Shown here: one piece after another, positions 1 to 7,657 of the stretch
How the letters are laid out: every line of letters starts with the position of its first letter
Position numbering within the stretch: position 1 is the first letter of the stretch
Assembly (NCBI GenBank): GCA_963757945.1
Contig: CAVWTN010000002.1
Coordinates: forward strand, 186,001-250,000
Reading direction: 5' to 3'
Source of the DNA: CAVWTN01 sp963757945
Lineage (GTDB): Bacteria; Vulcanimicrobiota; Vulcanimicrobiia; Vulcanimicrobiales; Vulcanimicrobiaceae
DNA: 64,000 bases
The notes under the pieces: generated by a model
Database searches by the model: none
Told to the model about the DNA's origin: nothing
The model's input: only the letters and a program-made list of their open reading frames with translations
Position numbers and translations under genes: made by a program

Positions 1-1
1 C

Positions 2-403
2 GGACTGAGCCCCGCGCGCAAACGCTGCGACCGCGGCGGAAAAACCCGCTATTTCTTGCATCGCATCAGCGCGCTGATCGTGCTCGCGTTCATCGCGTTT
101 CACCTGGCGACGGTGAGCCCTTGGGGTTGGCACGGCGGAGCGTACGACCCCGCGCGAGCGTTCGATTCCGTCGTCGCGGCCCTGCGCGCGAATGCGTTCA
201 CTGCGGCGTTCTACCTGCTGGCGATCGTCGCGCTGTGCTACCACTTGGCGAACGGCCTCTGGACCGGGGCCGTCGCCTGGGGCGCAGTCACTTCCGACCG
301 TGCGAGACGCACCTGGGAATTCGCGTGTTGCGCATTCGGCGTCGCGCTCGGTTCCGCCGGGCTCGCCGCCTGGTATGCCTTCGTCATTGCCCCGCACGCG
401 TAG
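2..403 (+). CDS. sdhC: Succinate dehydrogenase cytochrome b subunit, C-terminal part
   Basis: The frame is open from base 2, so this is the last 133 residues of a gene that begins before the window. Three hydrophobic helices are visible. His-bearing motifs LHRISA, FHL and YHLANGLW match the haem-ligand helices of the single-polypeptide cytochrome b558 type of SdhC, and the NGLWTGAVAWGA stretch is typical of that family. It would anchor SdhAB in the membrane and pass electrons to quinone. The TTG at 56 is probably an internal Leu, because LHRIS belongs to the first helix and the sequence before it reads through. sdhA and sdhB would be expected just outside the window. Confidence 0.75.
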   Translation, partial: GLSPARKRCDRGGKTRYFLHRISALIVLAFIAFHLATVSPWGWHGGAYDPARAFDSVVAALRANAFTAAFYLLAIVALCYHLANGLWTGAVAWGAVTSDRARRTWEFACCAFGVALGSAGLAAWYAFVIAPHA

Positions 404-432
404 GACGGTCGCGCGCACGGCGACGCGGTGAC

Positions 433-765
433 TCACCCGCGATCGCTCGTCATGCTTCGCACCCCGTCCGCCGCGAAGATATCGCCGCCCTCGCGGATCA
501 CCAGCGCCGGGGACCGATTGCCCAATTGCGACATCGGCTCTAAGAACCAGTCCCGGATGCGCTCCGGACGCTCGGTCGCAGCGAGCATCTTCACGAGCGA
601 GTGAGCCATGCGCAGCCGCACCTCGACGCCGGAATCCGGAATACCCGCGATCCATAGATCGACCACGCGCGCATCGCGAACGCCCGCGACGTAGGCCGTC
701 AACCTGCGGCCAAGGATGTCGACGAGTGTGCGAACGACAAGTGAGAACGGCGAACGATCTTGCAT
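433..765 (-). CDS. ParS/MbcA/Xre-type antitoxin-like protein (DUF2384-like)
   Basis: 110 residues from the ATG at 765, which has the SD-like CTGGAG 4 bases before it; a longer frame upstream looks non-coding. The region DILGRRLTAYVAGVRD, then RMAHSLVKMLAA, then DWFLEPMSQLGNRSPALVI follows the pattern of Xre/MbcA/ParS toxin-binding proteins (short helix-turn-helix, then a C-terminal domain ending in a W-F...LG-R-P motif). Such proteins normally neutralise a RES-domain NAD-degrading toxin encoded next door. No RES toxin is visible here: the divergent neighbour at 976 is too short and lacks similarity. It may be an orphan antitoxin or a stand-alone regulator. An AT-rich stretch at 826-870 probably holds its promoter. 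Confidence 0.5.
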   Translation of the reverse strand: MQDRSPFSLVVRTLVDILGRRLTAYVAGVRDARVVDLWIAGIPDSGVEVRLRMAHSLVKMLAATERPERIRDWFLEPMSQLGNRSPALVIREGGDIFAADGVRSMTSDRG

Positions 766-975
766 GGTGCTCCAGGTTGTCTGCGGCGCGAAAGAAGGCT
801 CCGGCTCGGGGCCGCGCCAATCATATCGCAATGTTCGGTATTGTTGCATTAGCGTTATGTATAATGGCCTACCGCATTTCCCGCCATCGGGGTCGCCGGC
901 CCGCGCGCCGGACGCCGTGGGCCCCGTACTTCCGAGCGCAAAGCGTTCCGGCGGCGTAAGGCGAAGCAGGGCGCC

Positions 976-1335
976 ATGGCCAGAGGCGATTGCATTCGGT
1001 GTGTCGTCGGCGACGCGCAACCGCTCCCGGAGTCGCTCAAGATCCGCGGAGCGCGCGAAGCGTGGTATTGCCGGCTGGCCGTCGATGCGCCCGATGCGCA
1101 CGAGGAACTCGCGTCGACGTACGTCGTGCTCGTGAACCGCTGCGGAATCGCAAGCGTCACCGACATCGCCGACGTTCAGCGGCGAGCGCTACGCTCGGCG
1201 GAATGGCGCGTGGCGGCGGCAGCGGAGCGCGGCCGCCAGATCGAGGCGCGCGTCTTGCGCGCGATCGCGCTCGCCTATCCGCAGACCGTCGAGGCGTTGC
1301 GCCGCGAGTTCGCCCGCACCCAGGCTAAGGCGTAG
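976..1335 (+). CDS. Hypothetical protein
   Basis: A 119-residue frame I do not recognise. It contains two Cys near the N-terminus (CIRC), a mixed central part, and an Arg/Ala-rich helical C-terminal half that could form a coiled coil. It is divergent from the antitoxin-like gene at 433-765, and the AT-rich 826-870 stretch, including TATAAT at 860-865, lies upstream and could serve as its -10 box. Its stop region abuts the end of the convergent trmO by 11 bases of overlap. Overlapping frames of similar size exist here, so the choice of frame is uncertain. Confidence 0.4.
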   Translation: MARGDCIRCVVGDAQPLPESLKIRGAREAWYCRLAVDAPDAHEELASTYVVLVNRCGIASVTDIADVQRRALRSAEWRVAAAAERGRQIEARVLRAIALAYPQTVEALRREFARTQAKA

Positions 1336-1837
1336 GATCCCGCTCGAAACGGGCGTCGGCGACGCCGGGCCCGTCCCCGACGCCGTCCAGCCACCCGCAG
1401 CGCGCGATCGGATACGTGTCGTACTGCGGAACATTCGGCTTGATGTCCAGCAACGGCGTCCCGTCCAGGATGTCGACCTCGGCGATACGCAGCACGTTGC
1501 CCTCGATCCCAAGCAGGCGGACCGATGAGAGGCCGATCGGATTGGGCCGCGCAGGGACGCGCGTCGCGAAAACTCCATGCTCGACGGTGTCGCGGTAAGG
1601 GATGACGCGCAGCTGCGCGGGCGACGCGCGATGGAACCAATAGACGAGCCAGATCCGCTCGAACCCCTCGAGATCGCGCAGCCCGTCGACGAACGGGGCG
1701 AAGATCTCGACGGTCCCGAGCGAGCCCCCAGCCCGCGCCGGCTGTATGGGCGTCCCCATTGCCTGCCGAAACGCCGTGCGAATCGTGCCGATCGTGATGA
1801 GTTCCAAGCCGCAGCTCCGCTCCCGGTCCGCGCGCAA
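1325..1837 (-). CDS. trmO: tRNA (adenine(37)-N6)-methyltransferase, TsaA/YaeB family
   Basis: 170 residues. The family's SAM-binding beta-barrel (UPF0066/TsaA) is complete: GLRDLEGFERIWLVYWFH, then GVFATRVPARPNPIGLSSV, then DILDGTPLLDIKPNVPQYD. These contain the conserved RxPxRPNPIGLS and DG(T/S)P(L/I)LDIKPY-type motifs. The enzyme methylates N6 of the t6A base at position 37 of some tRNAs, using SAM. The protein lacks the extra C-terminal domain of E. coli TrmO, like many short bacterial and archaeal versions. It stands alone between the divergent-side hypothetical gene and PPK2. Confidence 0.85.
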   Translation of the reverse strand: MRADRERSCGLELITIGTIRTAFRQAMGTPIQPARAGGSLGTVEIFAPFVDGLRDLEGFERIWLVYWFHRASPAQLRVIPYRDTVEHGVFATRVPARPNPIGLSSVRLLGIEGNVLRIAEVDILDGTPLLDIKPNVPQYDTYPIARCGWLDGVGDGPGVADARFERDPTP

Positions 1838-1921
1838 ACGGCGCGCGTGCAGCCGAATTTCAAGACACTCGCTCGGATCGCTTTGTGCATCTGCACATCA
1901 CGCCCGCGTGCCCGCAGGTTC

Positions 1922-2836
1922 CTACGGGGCCGCAGGCGGCTCCGCCACGGCCGGCGCGTCCGCCTCGTCGGCGAGGTACTTCGTCGCGGCCTGCAGCCGA
2001 TCGGCGATATCACTCTGCGGCCGCGGATAGCGCAGATCGAGCGTCTTGAGCCTCGCGACGATCGCATCGGCAACCGTGATGTGCGTGACCCACTTGCGGT
2101 CCGCGGGCACGACATACCACGGCGCCCAGCGCGTGCTCGTGTTGCGCAGCATGTCCTCGTACGCCGACTGATAGTCCGCAAAGCGCATCGCGGTCGCGAT
2201 GTCGGACGCGGAGAACTTCCAGTTCTTCTCCGGTTGCCGGATCCGCTCGAGGAGCCGGCGAGCCTGCTCTTCTTTGGAAACGTGCAGGAAGAACTTCATG
2301 ACGATCGTCCCGTTATCGACCAGATACTTCTCGAAACGACGGATCTGCTTGAAGCGCTGCTTCCAAAGATCGTCGCGATCCACGTCGAGCGGCAGCCGTT
2401 CCGCCTTGATCTGCGAAGGCTCGACGCGCGTGACGAGCACTTCCTCATAGTAAGAGCGGTTGAAGATCGCAAAACGGCCGCGCTCCGGCAGCACTTTTTC
2501 ATGGCGCCAGAGGAAATCGTGCGCGCGCTCTTCATCGCTTGGAACCTTGAAGCTGTAGACGTGCACGCCTTGCGGATTGATGCCCGTCATCACGTGCTTG
2601 ATCGTGCTGTCCTTGCCCGCCGCATCGACGCCTTGGATCACGATCAAGAGCGCAAACGTCGCAGTCGCATAGAACATGTCTTGCAGCTCGGAGAGCATCG
2701 CGATATCGGCTTCCAGCTTTTCCTGGGCATCGGCCTTGCTCTTGAAGCCGAGGGTCGAGGCCGGATCGAACCGATCGAGCGCAAACTTCCCGGAGCGCGG
2801 AACGATGAGGTCTTCGCGTTTCATCAGCCACCACAA
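1922..2836 (-). CDS. ppk2: Polyphosphate kinase 2 family protein
   Basis: 304 residues. The PPK2 fold is clear: Walker A GVDAAGKDSTIKH near residue 70, the Walker B-like FNRSYYEEVLVTRV near 130, and a lid region RIRQPEKNWKFSASD near 200. PPK2 enzymes move phosphate between polyphosphate and nucleoside mono- or diphosphates in the cytoplasm. One-domain proteins of this length that carry this lid often phosphorylate AMP/ADP or GDP, but subclass and direction cannot be set by eye. The ATG at 2836 starts MWWLMKR; the Met five residues in is an alternative. The C-terminal 15 residues are Ala/Pro-rich and probably disordered. Confidence 0.88.
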   Translation of the reverse strand: MWWLMKREDLIVPRSGKFALDRFDPASTLGFKSKADAQEKLEADIAMLSELQDMFYATATFALLIVIQGVDAAGKDSTIKHVMTGINPQGVHVYSFKVPSDEERAHDFLWRHEKVLPERGRFAIFNRSYYEEVLVTRVEPSQIKAERLPLDVDRDDLWKQRFKQIRRFEKYLVDNGTIVMKFFLHVSKEEQARRLLERIRQPEKNWKFSASDIATAMRFADYQSAYEDMLRNTSTRWAPWYVVPADRKWVTHITVADAIVARLKTLDLRYPRPQSDIADRLQAATKYLADEADAPAVAEPPAAP

Positions 2837-3249
2837 TCCCGCGACGCCGCTCGCGGGTCACGTCCGAGGCATCGTTCTGGCGCCCTGCGGCTCGGCCCTC
2901 GAAACAGCGGCCCACTTCAGCGTCAGGCGCGCACACCGCTCCCCCACCACGGCTTGCGGCGCATATCAAGCTAGCCGGCAGATGGCGGCGGGCGGGGCGT
3001 CGACGTTCTCCCGCGGGGCGTGCAGCTCGCCCGCGGAGCCAGGATGCCGGGAATTCGTGGGGGGCCCCCACGCGCTTTGCATGTGGGGGGCGCGGAGCCG
3101 CAGGCGCGGCGCCCTTTCAACAGCCCGCCACCCCACGATGCGCACGCATCGTGGGGTGGCGAAATCGCGGGCGTCCCCGCGGGAGAATGTCGGCGCCCCG
3201 CCCGCCGCAGCGAGCCGTAAAGCGCCTTACCTAGGGAAACACGACGGCG
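2837..3249. other. Gene-free stretch holding a nested foldback element
   Basis: I see no convincing coding frame in these 413 bases between PPK2 and the CHRD-like gene. Most of the stretch is taken up by an imperfect inverted repeat (2985-3018 and 3175-3208) with two smaller palindromes inside it, described separately. Confidence 0.7.
2985..3208. repeat. Foldback element: 34-bp inverted arms around a 17-bp hairpin
   Basis: The arm at 2985-3018 matches the reverse complement of 3175-3208 at 32 of 34 positions. Between them lie a perfect 17-bp stem with a 2-base loop (3126-3142 and 3145-3161) and a smaller palindrome at 3056-3072 (CGTGGGGG, G, CCCCCACG). The size, about 224 bp, and the absence of coding capacity suggest a MITE-like or REP/BIME-like element. 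Part of it could also terminate transcription of the ppk2 side or the plus strand. No target-site duplication is obvious. Confidence 0.6.
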
Positions 3250-3648
3250 CTAGAGATCGCCGCAGGCGACGTAGTTCGCGATCTTATCCGCCGACTCGTG
3301 AACGTTGATCGAAACGTTCGCCTTTGCGATCGAATCGATCGGCGCGTTGACGTCGGTCACCGAAACGCCTTCGATCACGGGTGAGAGCGGATAGATCGGC
3401 TTGGGATCGAGTTTCGAGCACGGGCCCGGATGGATGTGCGCGGGGTGCGATCCGCCCGCGGGCGTACCCACGAGCGCGAGTTCGACGCGCGTCTTATCGC
3501 CGATCGGCGTCAGCGTGACCGTTCCGTAAATGCCCGAGCCGTTCTGCGCCGAGATCGCGTAAACGCGGTGTTCCGCCGCGGCGCAAACGGCGCCGGCGGC
3601 CGCGAAGAGCAGCGCCGACGAGAGTGCGATAGCCCAACGATTCGTCAT
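3250..3648 (-). CDS. Secreted CHRD/SOD-like beta-sandwich protein
   Basis: 132 residues from the ATG at 3648, chosen because a signal peptide starts there (MTNRWAIALSS, then AAGAVCAAA); the much longer frame upstream is a shadow of the GH130 gene. The mature part reads SGIYGTVTLTPIGDKTRVEL, then AHIHPGPCSKLDP, then INVHESADKIANYVACGDL. This is the pattern of small exported proteins related to CHRD domains and Cu/Zn superoxide dismutases (HIH and H-pairs, two Cys likely bridged). Enzyme activity is doubtful; the role is unknown and probably extracytoplasmic. It lies 100 bases downstream of the GH130 gene on the same strand. Confidence 0.6.
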   Translation of the reverse strand: MTNRWAIALSSALLFAAAGAVCAAAEHRVYAISAQNGSGIYGTVTLTPIGDKTRVELALVGTPAGGSHPAHIHPGPCSKLDPKPIYPLSPVIEGVSVTDVNAPIDSIAKANVSINVHESADKIANYVACGDL

Positions 3649-3748
3649 GTCTTCTTCCTTCTGCGGAGCCCGGCGCGGAGCGCGTTCACGCCCGCAGCGG
3701 ACGATGCAAAGAAGTTGACGTTGGCTCGGCGCTCGCGGTTCCGCGTCC

Positions 3749-4840
3749 CTACGCAGCCGCCTCGCTAACGCTCTCGCCGAGCTCCATGCGAGCGCAACCG
3801 ACGCGATAGTCGGCCATGCCGTAATAGACATCGTAACTGCGCGTTCCGAACGCGGGCTGCGGATCGAGGCCGGTAGGAAAAACGACGTTATTGACGATGC
3901 CGTTGACCTCTTGGCGCGTTTCAGGCACGAAGACCGGCTGCGGCGAGCGATAGCGAATGATGTGCGGACGCTGCACGTCATGAACGAGCAGGCCCGCGCT
4001 ATACCGCAGGTGCCGGCGGCCGTCAGCCGAGGGCAGCAAATCGACGCCGTGGTAGAGCGAGAGCCAGCCCTCCTCGACGCGCACGGGGGGCGTTCCACCG
4101 CCGAGTTTGACCAGGCCCCAATCGCCTTGCGGAAACGCGACGAGCGCGCTCTCCTTGACGCCGAGGATCGCGCGGCGGTCCGCCAGGACCCCGGCGAGCG
4201 GAATGTAGGCCACGCGAATCGACTCGCGCGACTCCGGCGGCATTGCGAGCATCTCTTCGCACGCCTGATAGCCGTGCACCGCGGAGAGCGTGAGCATCGG
4301 CCGGTGATAGAGGGCGAGCGATTCGACGCCGGCAGGCGAAAAGACCGGCTCCGGAAAGAACGCCGCATCCTTGTCGTCCCCGTTCGGCCGGCCCGCATCC
4401 AGAAAGTCGAGCATCCCAATGCGATCCCAGGTGTAGCCGTCGGCCGAGAGCGCGATCGCGATGCGCGGGCCCGCCGGGCCGAACGCCGTGTAGCACATCA
4501 CGTATTGGTCCAGACACGGCACGAACGTGACGCGCGGATCCTCACAGCCGTAGCCGCCGGCCTTGTAGCGCAGCTCGTAGGGCGCCGCCGGCTGCAAGGC
4601 ATAGCCGCGGCGCTTGAAGTCCGGAACTAGCCCGTCCCCTTCCCCCACGAACAGCCCGACGCGCGAAACGTTCCCGGCGCCGACGACGCGCGGGTACATC
4701 AAGAGCTTGCCCTCCCGATCGCGGACGATCGCCGGGTTGAGCACGCCCTCCGCCTCGTTGGCGTCCCCATTGGGCTCGGCGACCACGCCGAGACGCGTCA
4801 CCCGAGCCGGGAGATCAACGATTTGCCGGTCTGGCGTCAT
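3749..4840 (-). CDS. GH130-family glycosidase/phosphorylase
   Basis: 363 residues of a five-bladed beta-propeller glycosidase. Early NPAIVRDREGKLLMYPRVVG, then GCEDPRVTFVPCLDQYVMCYTA, and late EEGWLSLYHGVDLLP match GH130 enzymes, including the conserved EDPR and YHG motifs. GH130 members phosphorolyse or hydrolyse beta-mannosides in the cytoplasm. A GH130 identity is firm; substrate is not, since no sugar transporter or mannose gene is nearby. The start MTPDRQIVDLP at 4840 gives normal family length. Confidence 0.8.
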   Translation of the reverse strand: MTPDRQIVDLPARVTRLGVVAEPNGDANEAEGVLNPAIVRDREGKLLMYPRVVGAGNVSRVGLFVGEGDGLVPDFKRRGYALQPAAPYELRYKAGGYGCEDPRVTFVPCLDQYVMCYTAFGPAGPRIAIALSADGYTWDRIGMLDFLDAGRPNGDDKDAAFFPEPVFSPAGVESLALYHRPMLTLSAVHGYQACEEMLAMPPESRESIRVAYIPLAGVLADRRAILGVKESALVAFPQGDWGLVKLGGGTPPVRVEEGWLSLYHGVDLLPSADGRRHLRYSAGLLVHDVQRPHIIRYRSPQPVFVPETRQEVNGIVNNVVFPTGLDPQPAFGTRSYDVYYGMADYRVGCARMELGESVSEAAA

Positions 4841-4978
4841 GGCCTCTCACGGGAGAAAGAACGCCGCATCGAAGTGAGTCGTTCGCACCGACGGACGACA
4901 GTCCCGCAGCCCGTGCCCTCGGGCCGAGCCCGATTTCGCCCTAGCCGGGCATCTCCGGCGGCAGCGCCGCCGCCGCGG

Positions 4979-5473
4979 TCACTCGTAGGTCGGCGGATAG
5001 CGGGGCGATAGTCTCGCGACCGTCGCTTCTTCCTCGCGGTATGCTTCTTCGAGCTCCCGCTTGAGTTCGGCCAGCAAACTATGAGCGGCGGCCTGCGCGA
5101 TCCTGTGCCCGACCGTGGCGTCGAACGCCTTGCCCGCCACGCCGAAAGGCACCTTATACTTGCCCGAGAGTCCGATCCGGGACGAATCGCCGCCGGCGCT
5201 CTCGATCTGCATCGTCCCCGCGAAGTCGGGGTATGGCCCCCCGTGCTTGGGGATCCAGCCGATCTTCATCCGCTCGTAGCGCGGGAACCCGGGCTCCGGC
5301 TCGAACGTCGCCAAAACCTCACGCTGGAGCGTCACCTCGCCGACCGGAACCGTGATCGGCATCGACGCGCCGGTCCCGCCGACCGCTCCCAGGCGCCCAA
5401 AATAGGCCGTCAAGAAATCCGGCACACGGTGGTACGGGCAGCGCACCGTAACGGAATCTTTGATCTGAGTCAT
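4979..5473 (-). CDS. SRPBCC-fold protein (polyketide cyclase/START-like)
   Basis: 164 residues with an alternating strand pattern and a long C-terminal helix (AAAHSLLAELKRELEEAYREE), consistent with the SRPBCC/START fold. The N-terminal strand MTQIKDSVTVRCPYHRVPDF and the central GWIPKHGGPYPDFAGTM support this weakly. These proteins bind hydrophobic ligands; no ligand can be inferred. It is preceded by a 210-base intergenic region and stands alone. Confidence 0.5.
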   Translation of the reverse strand: MTQIKDSVTVRCPYHRVPDFLTAYFGRLGAVGGTGASMPITVPVGEVTLQREVLATFEPEPGFPRYERMKIGWIPKHGGPYPDFAGTMQIESAGGDSSRIGLSGKYKVPFGVAGKAFDATVGHRIAQAAAHSLLAELKRELEEAYREEEATVARLSPRYPPTYE

Positions 5474-5683
5474 GGCAAGAGAACGTTAATGGGTTGCTGG
5501 CCCAATCCTGCGGCGCGCAGCGGAAGCCGTCGGGCCTGACGGTCCTAGGACTGAAGGTCACGCTTGCCCCGGCGTAGACTGGAACTTTTCGGGGAATTTG
5601 CCGTACTAAGAGTAGAGGGCAGGCGATCGCGCGGATTGCGTGCAAAAGCTCAGCTTGCCGAACTGCTTTGAGGACCCCAGAGT

Positions 5684-6088
5684 ATGGCACCGAATCGTCG
5701 GCCGAAAAATGGTAAGCGTTCGAAGGCTCTAAATCCGAGCTTGTTCGACGAGTGCACGCTTCCGTCGGCCGCGGCAGAACCGGCACCGGTCGCGGAAGCG
5801 ATGGCGCCGCTGAAGAAAGCCCGCGTCCGTTCGACTGAAAAGCGCGTTCGCAAAGCGCGACGCCCGATCGCCGACGTCGACAAGCTCTTCGCGGCATGCC
5901 TGAATCGTTTGAATGAGATCGAGAGCTGGCTCGCAACGCCGGATGCCGCCCACATCAATCGCGCGCTGCGTCTGTGGAAATCGTTCGTCAACGACGCGTC
6001 ACACCTGCTCGAAGCGACGGCCGCGCTCGCCTCACCGCCGCCGGCCTTGGTCCCGATCAGGATCCACAAGCCTCCGCGCCGTCGCTGA
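5684..6088 (+). CDS. Hypothetical basic protein
   Basis: 134 residues, unrecognised. The first 60 residues are rich in Lys, Arg, Ala and Pro (NRRPKNGKRSK, KKARVRSTEKRVRKARR) and are probably disordered and nucleic-acid-binding; residues 62-110 form amphipathic helices (FAACLNRLNEIESWLATPD); the tail is Pro/Arg-rich. The ATG at 5684 lies 9 bases after GAGGA. It is followed by a perfect GC hairpin at 6112-6140 that fits a terminator, which supports a real transcription unit. Confidence 0.55.
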   Translation: MAPNRRPKNGKRSKALNPSLFDECTLPSAAAEPAPVAEAMAPLKKARVRSTEKRVRKARRPIADVDKLFAACLNRLNEIESWLATPDAAHINRALRLWKSFVNDASHLLEATAALASPPPALVPIRIHKPPRRR

Positions 6089-6111
6089 TCAGCGCGCGCT
6101 CGAATGACTTC

Positions 6112-6140
6112 TCGCCCCCGCGCCACCGGCGCGGGGGCGA
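6112..6140. terminator. Bidirectional terminator-like hairpin
   Basis: A perfect 13-bp stem (6112-6124 with 6128-6140) around a 3-base ACC loop, followed by TGTCTTTCG. It sits between the plus-strand hypothetical gene ending at 6088 and the minus-strand trpB2 ending at 6153, so it can serve both. The T-tract is short, so termination strength is uncertain. Confidence 0.6.
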
Positions 6141-6152
6141 TGTCTTTCGCGG

Positions 6153-7526
6153 CTAAACGCCCGCCGCGACGGCCGGAAGCAAGCTCAGCGCTTCCTCCAG
6201 CGCCGCCGGCTCGAACGCGACGTCTTGCAGCTTTCCCGCGAAGTAATCGGTGTAGGCCTGCATGTCGAAGTGCCCGTGACCGGAGAGGTTGAACAGGATC
6301 GTTTCCGATTTGCCTTCCGCCTTGCACCGCAGCGCTTCGTCGATCGCGGCCTTGATCGCGTGCGTCGATTCCGGAGCCGGCACGATGCCTTCGCTGCGCG
6401 CCAACTGCACGCCCGCGGCGAAGCATTCGATCTGGTGATACGCGCGCGCTTCGATCAGACCGAGTTCCTTCACGTGGCTCACGAGCGGAGCCATGCCGTG
6501 ATAACGCAGTCCGCCCGCGTGGAAGCCCGGCGGAATGAACGACGATCCGAGCGTGTGCATCTTGACCATCGGCGTCAGATGCGCCGTATCGCCGAAGTCA
6601 TAGGCATACGTCCCGCGCGTCAGCGTCGGACATGCGGCGGGCTCCACCGCGATGACGCGCGCCTTCGAGCGTCCGGCGATCTTCTCGCGCAGATACGGGA
6701 ACGCGAGCCCCGCGAAGTTGCTTCCGCCGCCGGCGCACGCGATGATGACGTCGGGTTCGGCCTGCGCGTCGGCGAGTTGCAGCATCGCTTCTTCGCCGAT
6801 GATCGTTTGATGCAGCAGCACGTGATTGAGGACCGAGCCGAGCGAGTACTTCGTGTCCTCACGCTGCGCCGCGACTTCGACGGCCTCCGAGATCGCGATG
6901 CCGAGCGACCCCGTCGAATCCGGGAAGCGCTCGAGGATCGCGCGCCCGGAGGCGGTCTCGGTGGACGGGCTCGCGACGCAACGCGCGCCGTAGGTTTCCA
7001 TGAGCGCGCGCCGATAGGGCTTCTGCCCGTAGCTCACCTTGACCATGAACACGTCGACCTCGAGGCCGAACAGTTGGCCCGCAAAGGCGAGCGATGAGCC
7101 CCATTGGCCGGCGCCGGTCTCCGTCGTCAAACGCTTGACGCCGGCCTCTTTGTTGTAGTAAGCCTGCGCGACCGCGGTGTTCGGCTTGTGGCTGCCGGCC
7201 GGGCTGACGCCTTCGTACTTGAAAAAGATCTTGGCCGGGGTGTCGAGGGCCTTTTCCAAGCGGCGCGCGCGGATCAGCGGCGAGGGGCGCCACATCCGGT
7301 AGATCTCGCGGACCGGGCCGGGGATCTCGATCCAGCGTTCCGTCGAGACCTCTTGCGCGATGATCGCCATCGGGAAGATCGGCTCGAGATCGGCCGGACC
7401 GATCGGCCCGCCCGTCCCGGGATGGAGCACCGGCGGCGGGGGCACCGGCAGATCGGCGACCAGATTGTACCAAGCCTTCGGGATGCGGTCCTCGCCCAGG
7501 ACGTACTTGACGGACTCGTCGCTCAT
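6153..7526 (-). CDS. trpB2: Tryptophan synthase beta chain-like protein, TrpB2 type
   Basis: 457 residues, the length of the TrpB2 subfamily (canonical TrpB1 is near 400). PLP-binding Lys lies in AGSHKPNTAVAQAYYN near residue 110; ETGAGQWGSSLAFAGQLFGL and CAGGGSNFAGLAFPYL follow, the latter binding the PLP phosphate. TrpB2 enzymes condense indole with serine (or phosphoserine) and often work without TrpA. No trpA or other trp gene is adjacent, in line with a stand-alone indole-salvage role. The ATG at 7526 is preceded by GAGGGG at a suitable distance. Confidence 0.9.
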   Translation of the reverse strand: MSDESVKYVLGEDRIPKAWYNLVADLPVPPPPVLHPGTGGPIGPADLEPIFPMAIIAQEVSTERWIEIPGPVREIYRMWRPSPLIRARRLEKALDTPAKIFFKYEGVSPAGSHKPNTAVAQAYYNKEAGVKRLTTETGAGQWGSSLAFAGQLFGLEVDVFMVKVSYGQKPYRRALMETYGARCVASPSTETASGRAILERFPDSTGSLGIAISEAVEVAAQREDTKYSLGSVLNHVLLHQTIIGEEAMLQLADAQAEPDVIIACAGGGSNFAGLAFPYLREKIAGRSKARVIAVEPAACPTLTRGTYAYDFGDTAHLTPMVKMHTLGSSFIPPGFHAGGLRYHGMAPLVSHVKELGLIEARAYHQIECFAAGVQLARSEGIVPAPESTHAIKAAIDEALRCKAEGKSETILFNLSGHGHFDMQAYTDYFAGKLQDVAFEPAALEEALSLLPAVAAGV

Positions 7527-7657
7527 GTGGCCCCTCGTTCACTTTCGTCGAAATCTGGAAACGGGCGGTCGTCGGAACGCCCTAGCTCTCGGATATTTCT
7601 TCCGCTGCTTGCCCCGCCTCCCTTCGCGTCCGCCCCCGGCGGACCGGCGGCGGCCTG

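Noticed and set aside
976..1335. RES-domain toxin partner of the antitoxin-like gene
   Set aside because: Too short and without the Arg, Glu and Ser pattern of RES domains.
1577..2974. Long plus-strand open frame (465 codons) across PPK2
   Set aside because: It is the antisense of the PPK2 gene in a high-GC genome, with an Arg/Asp-rich composition and no domain.
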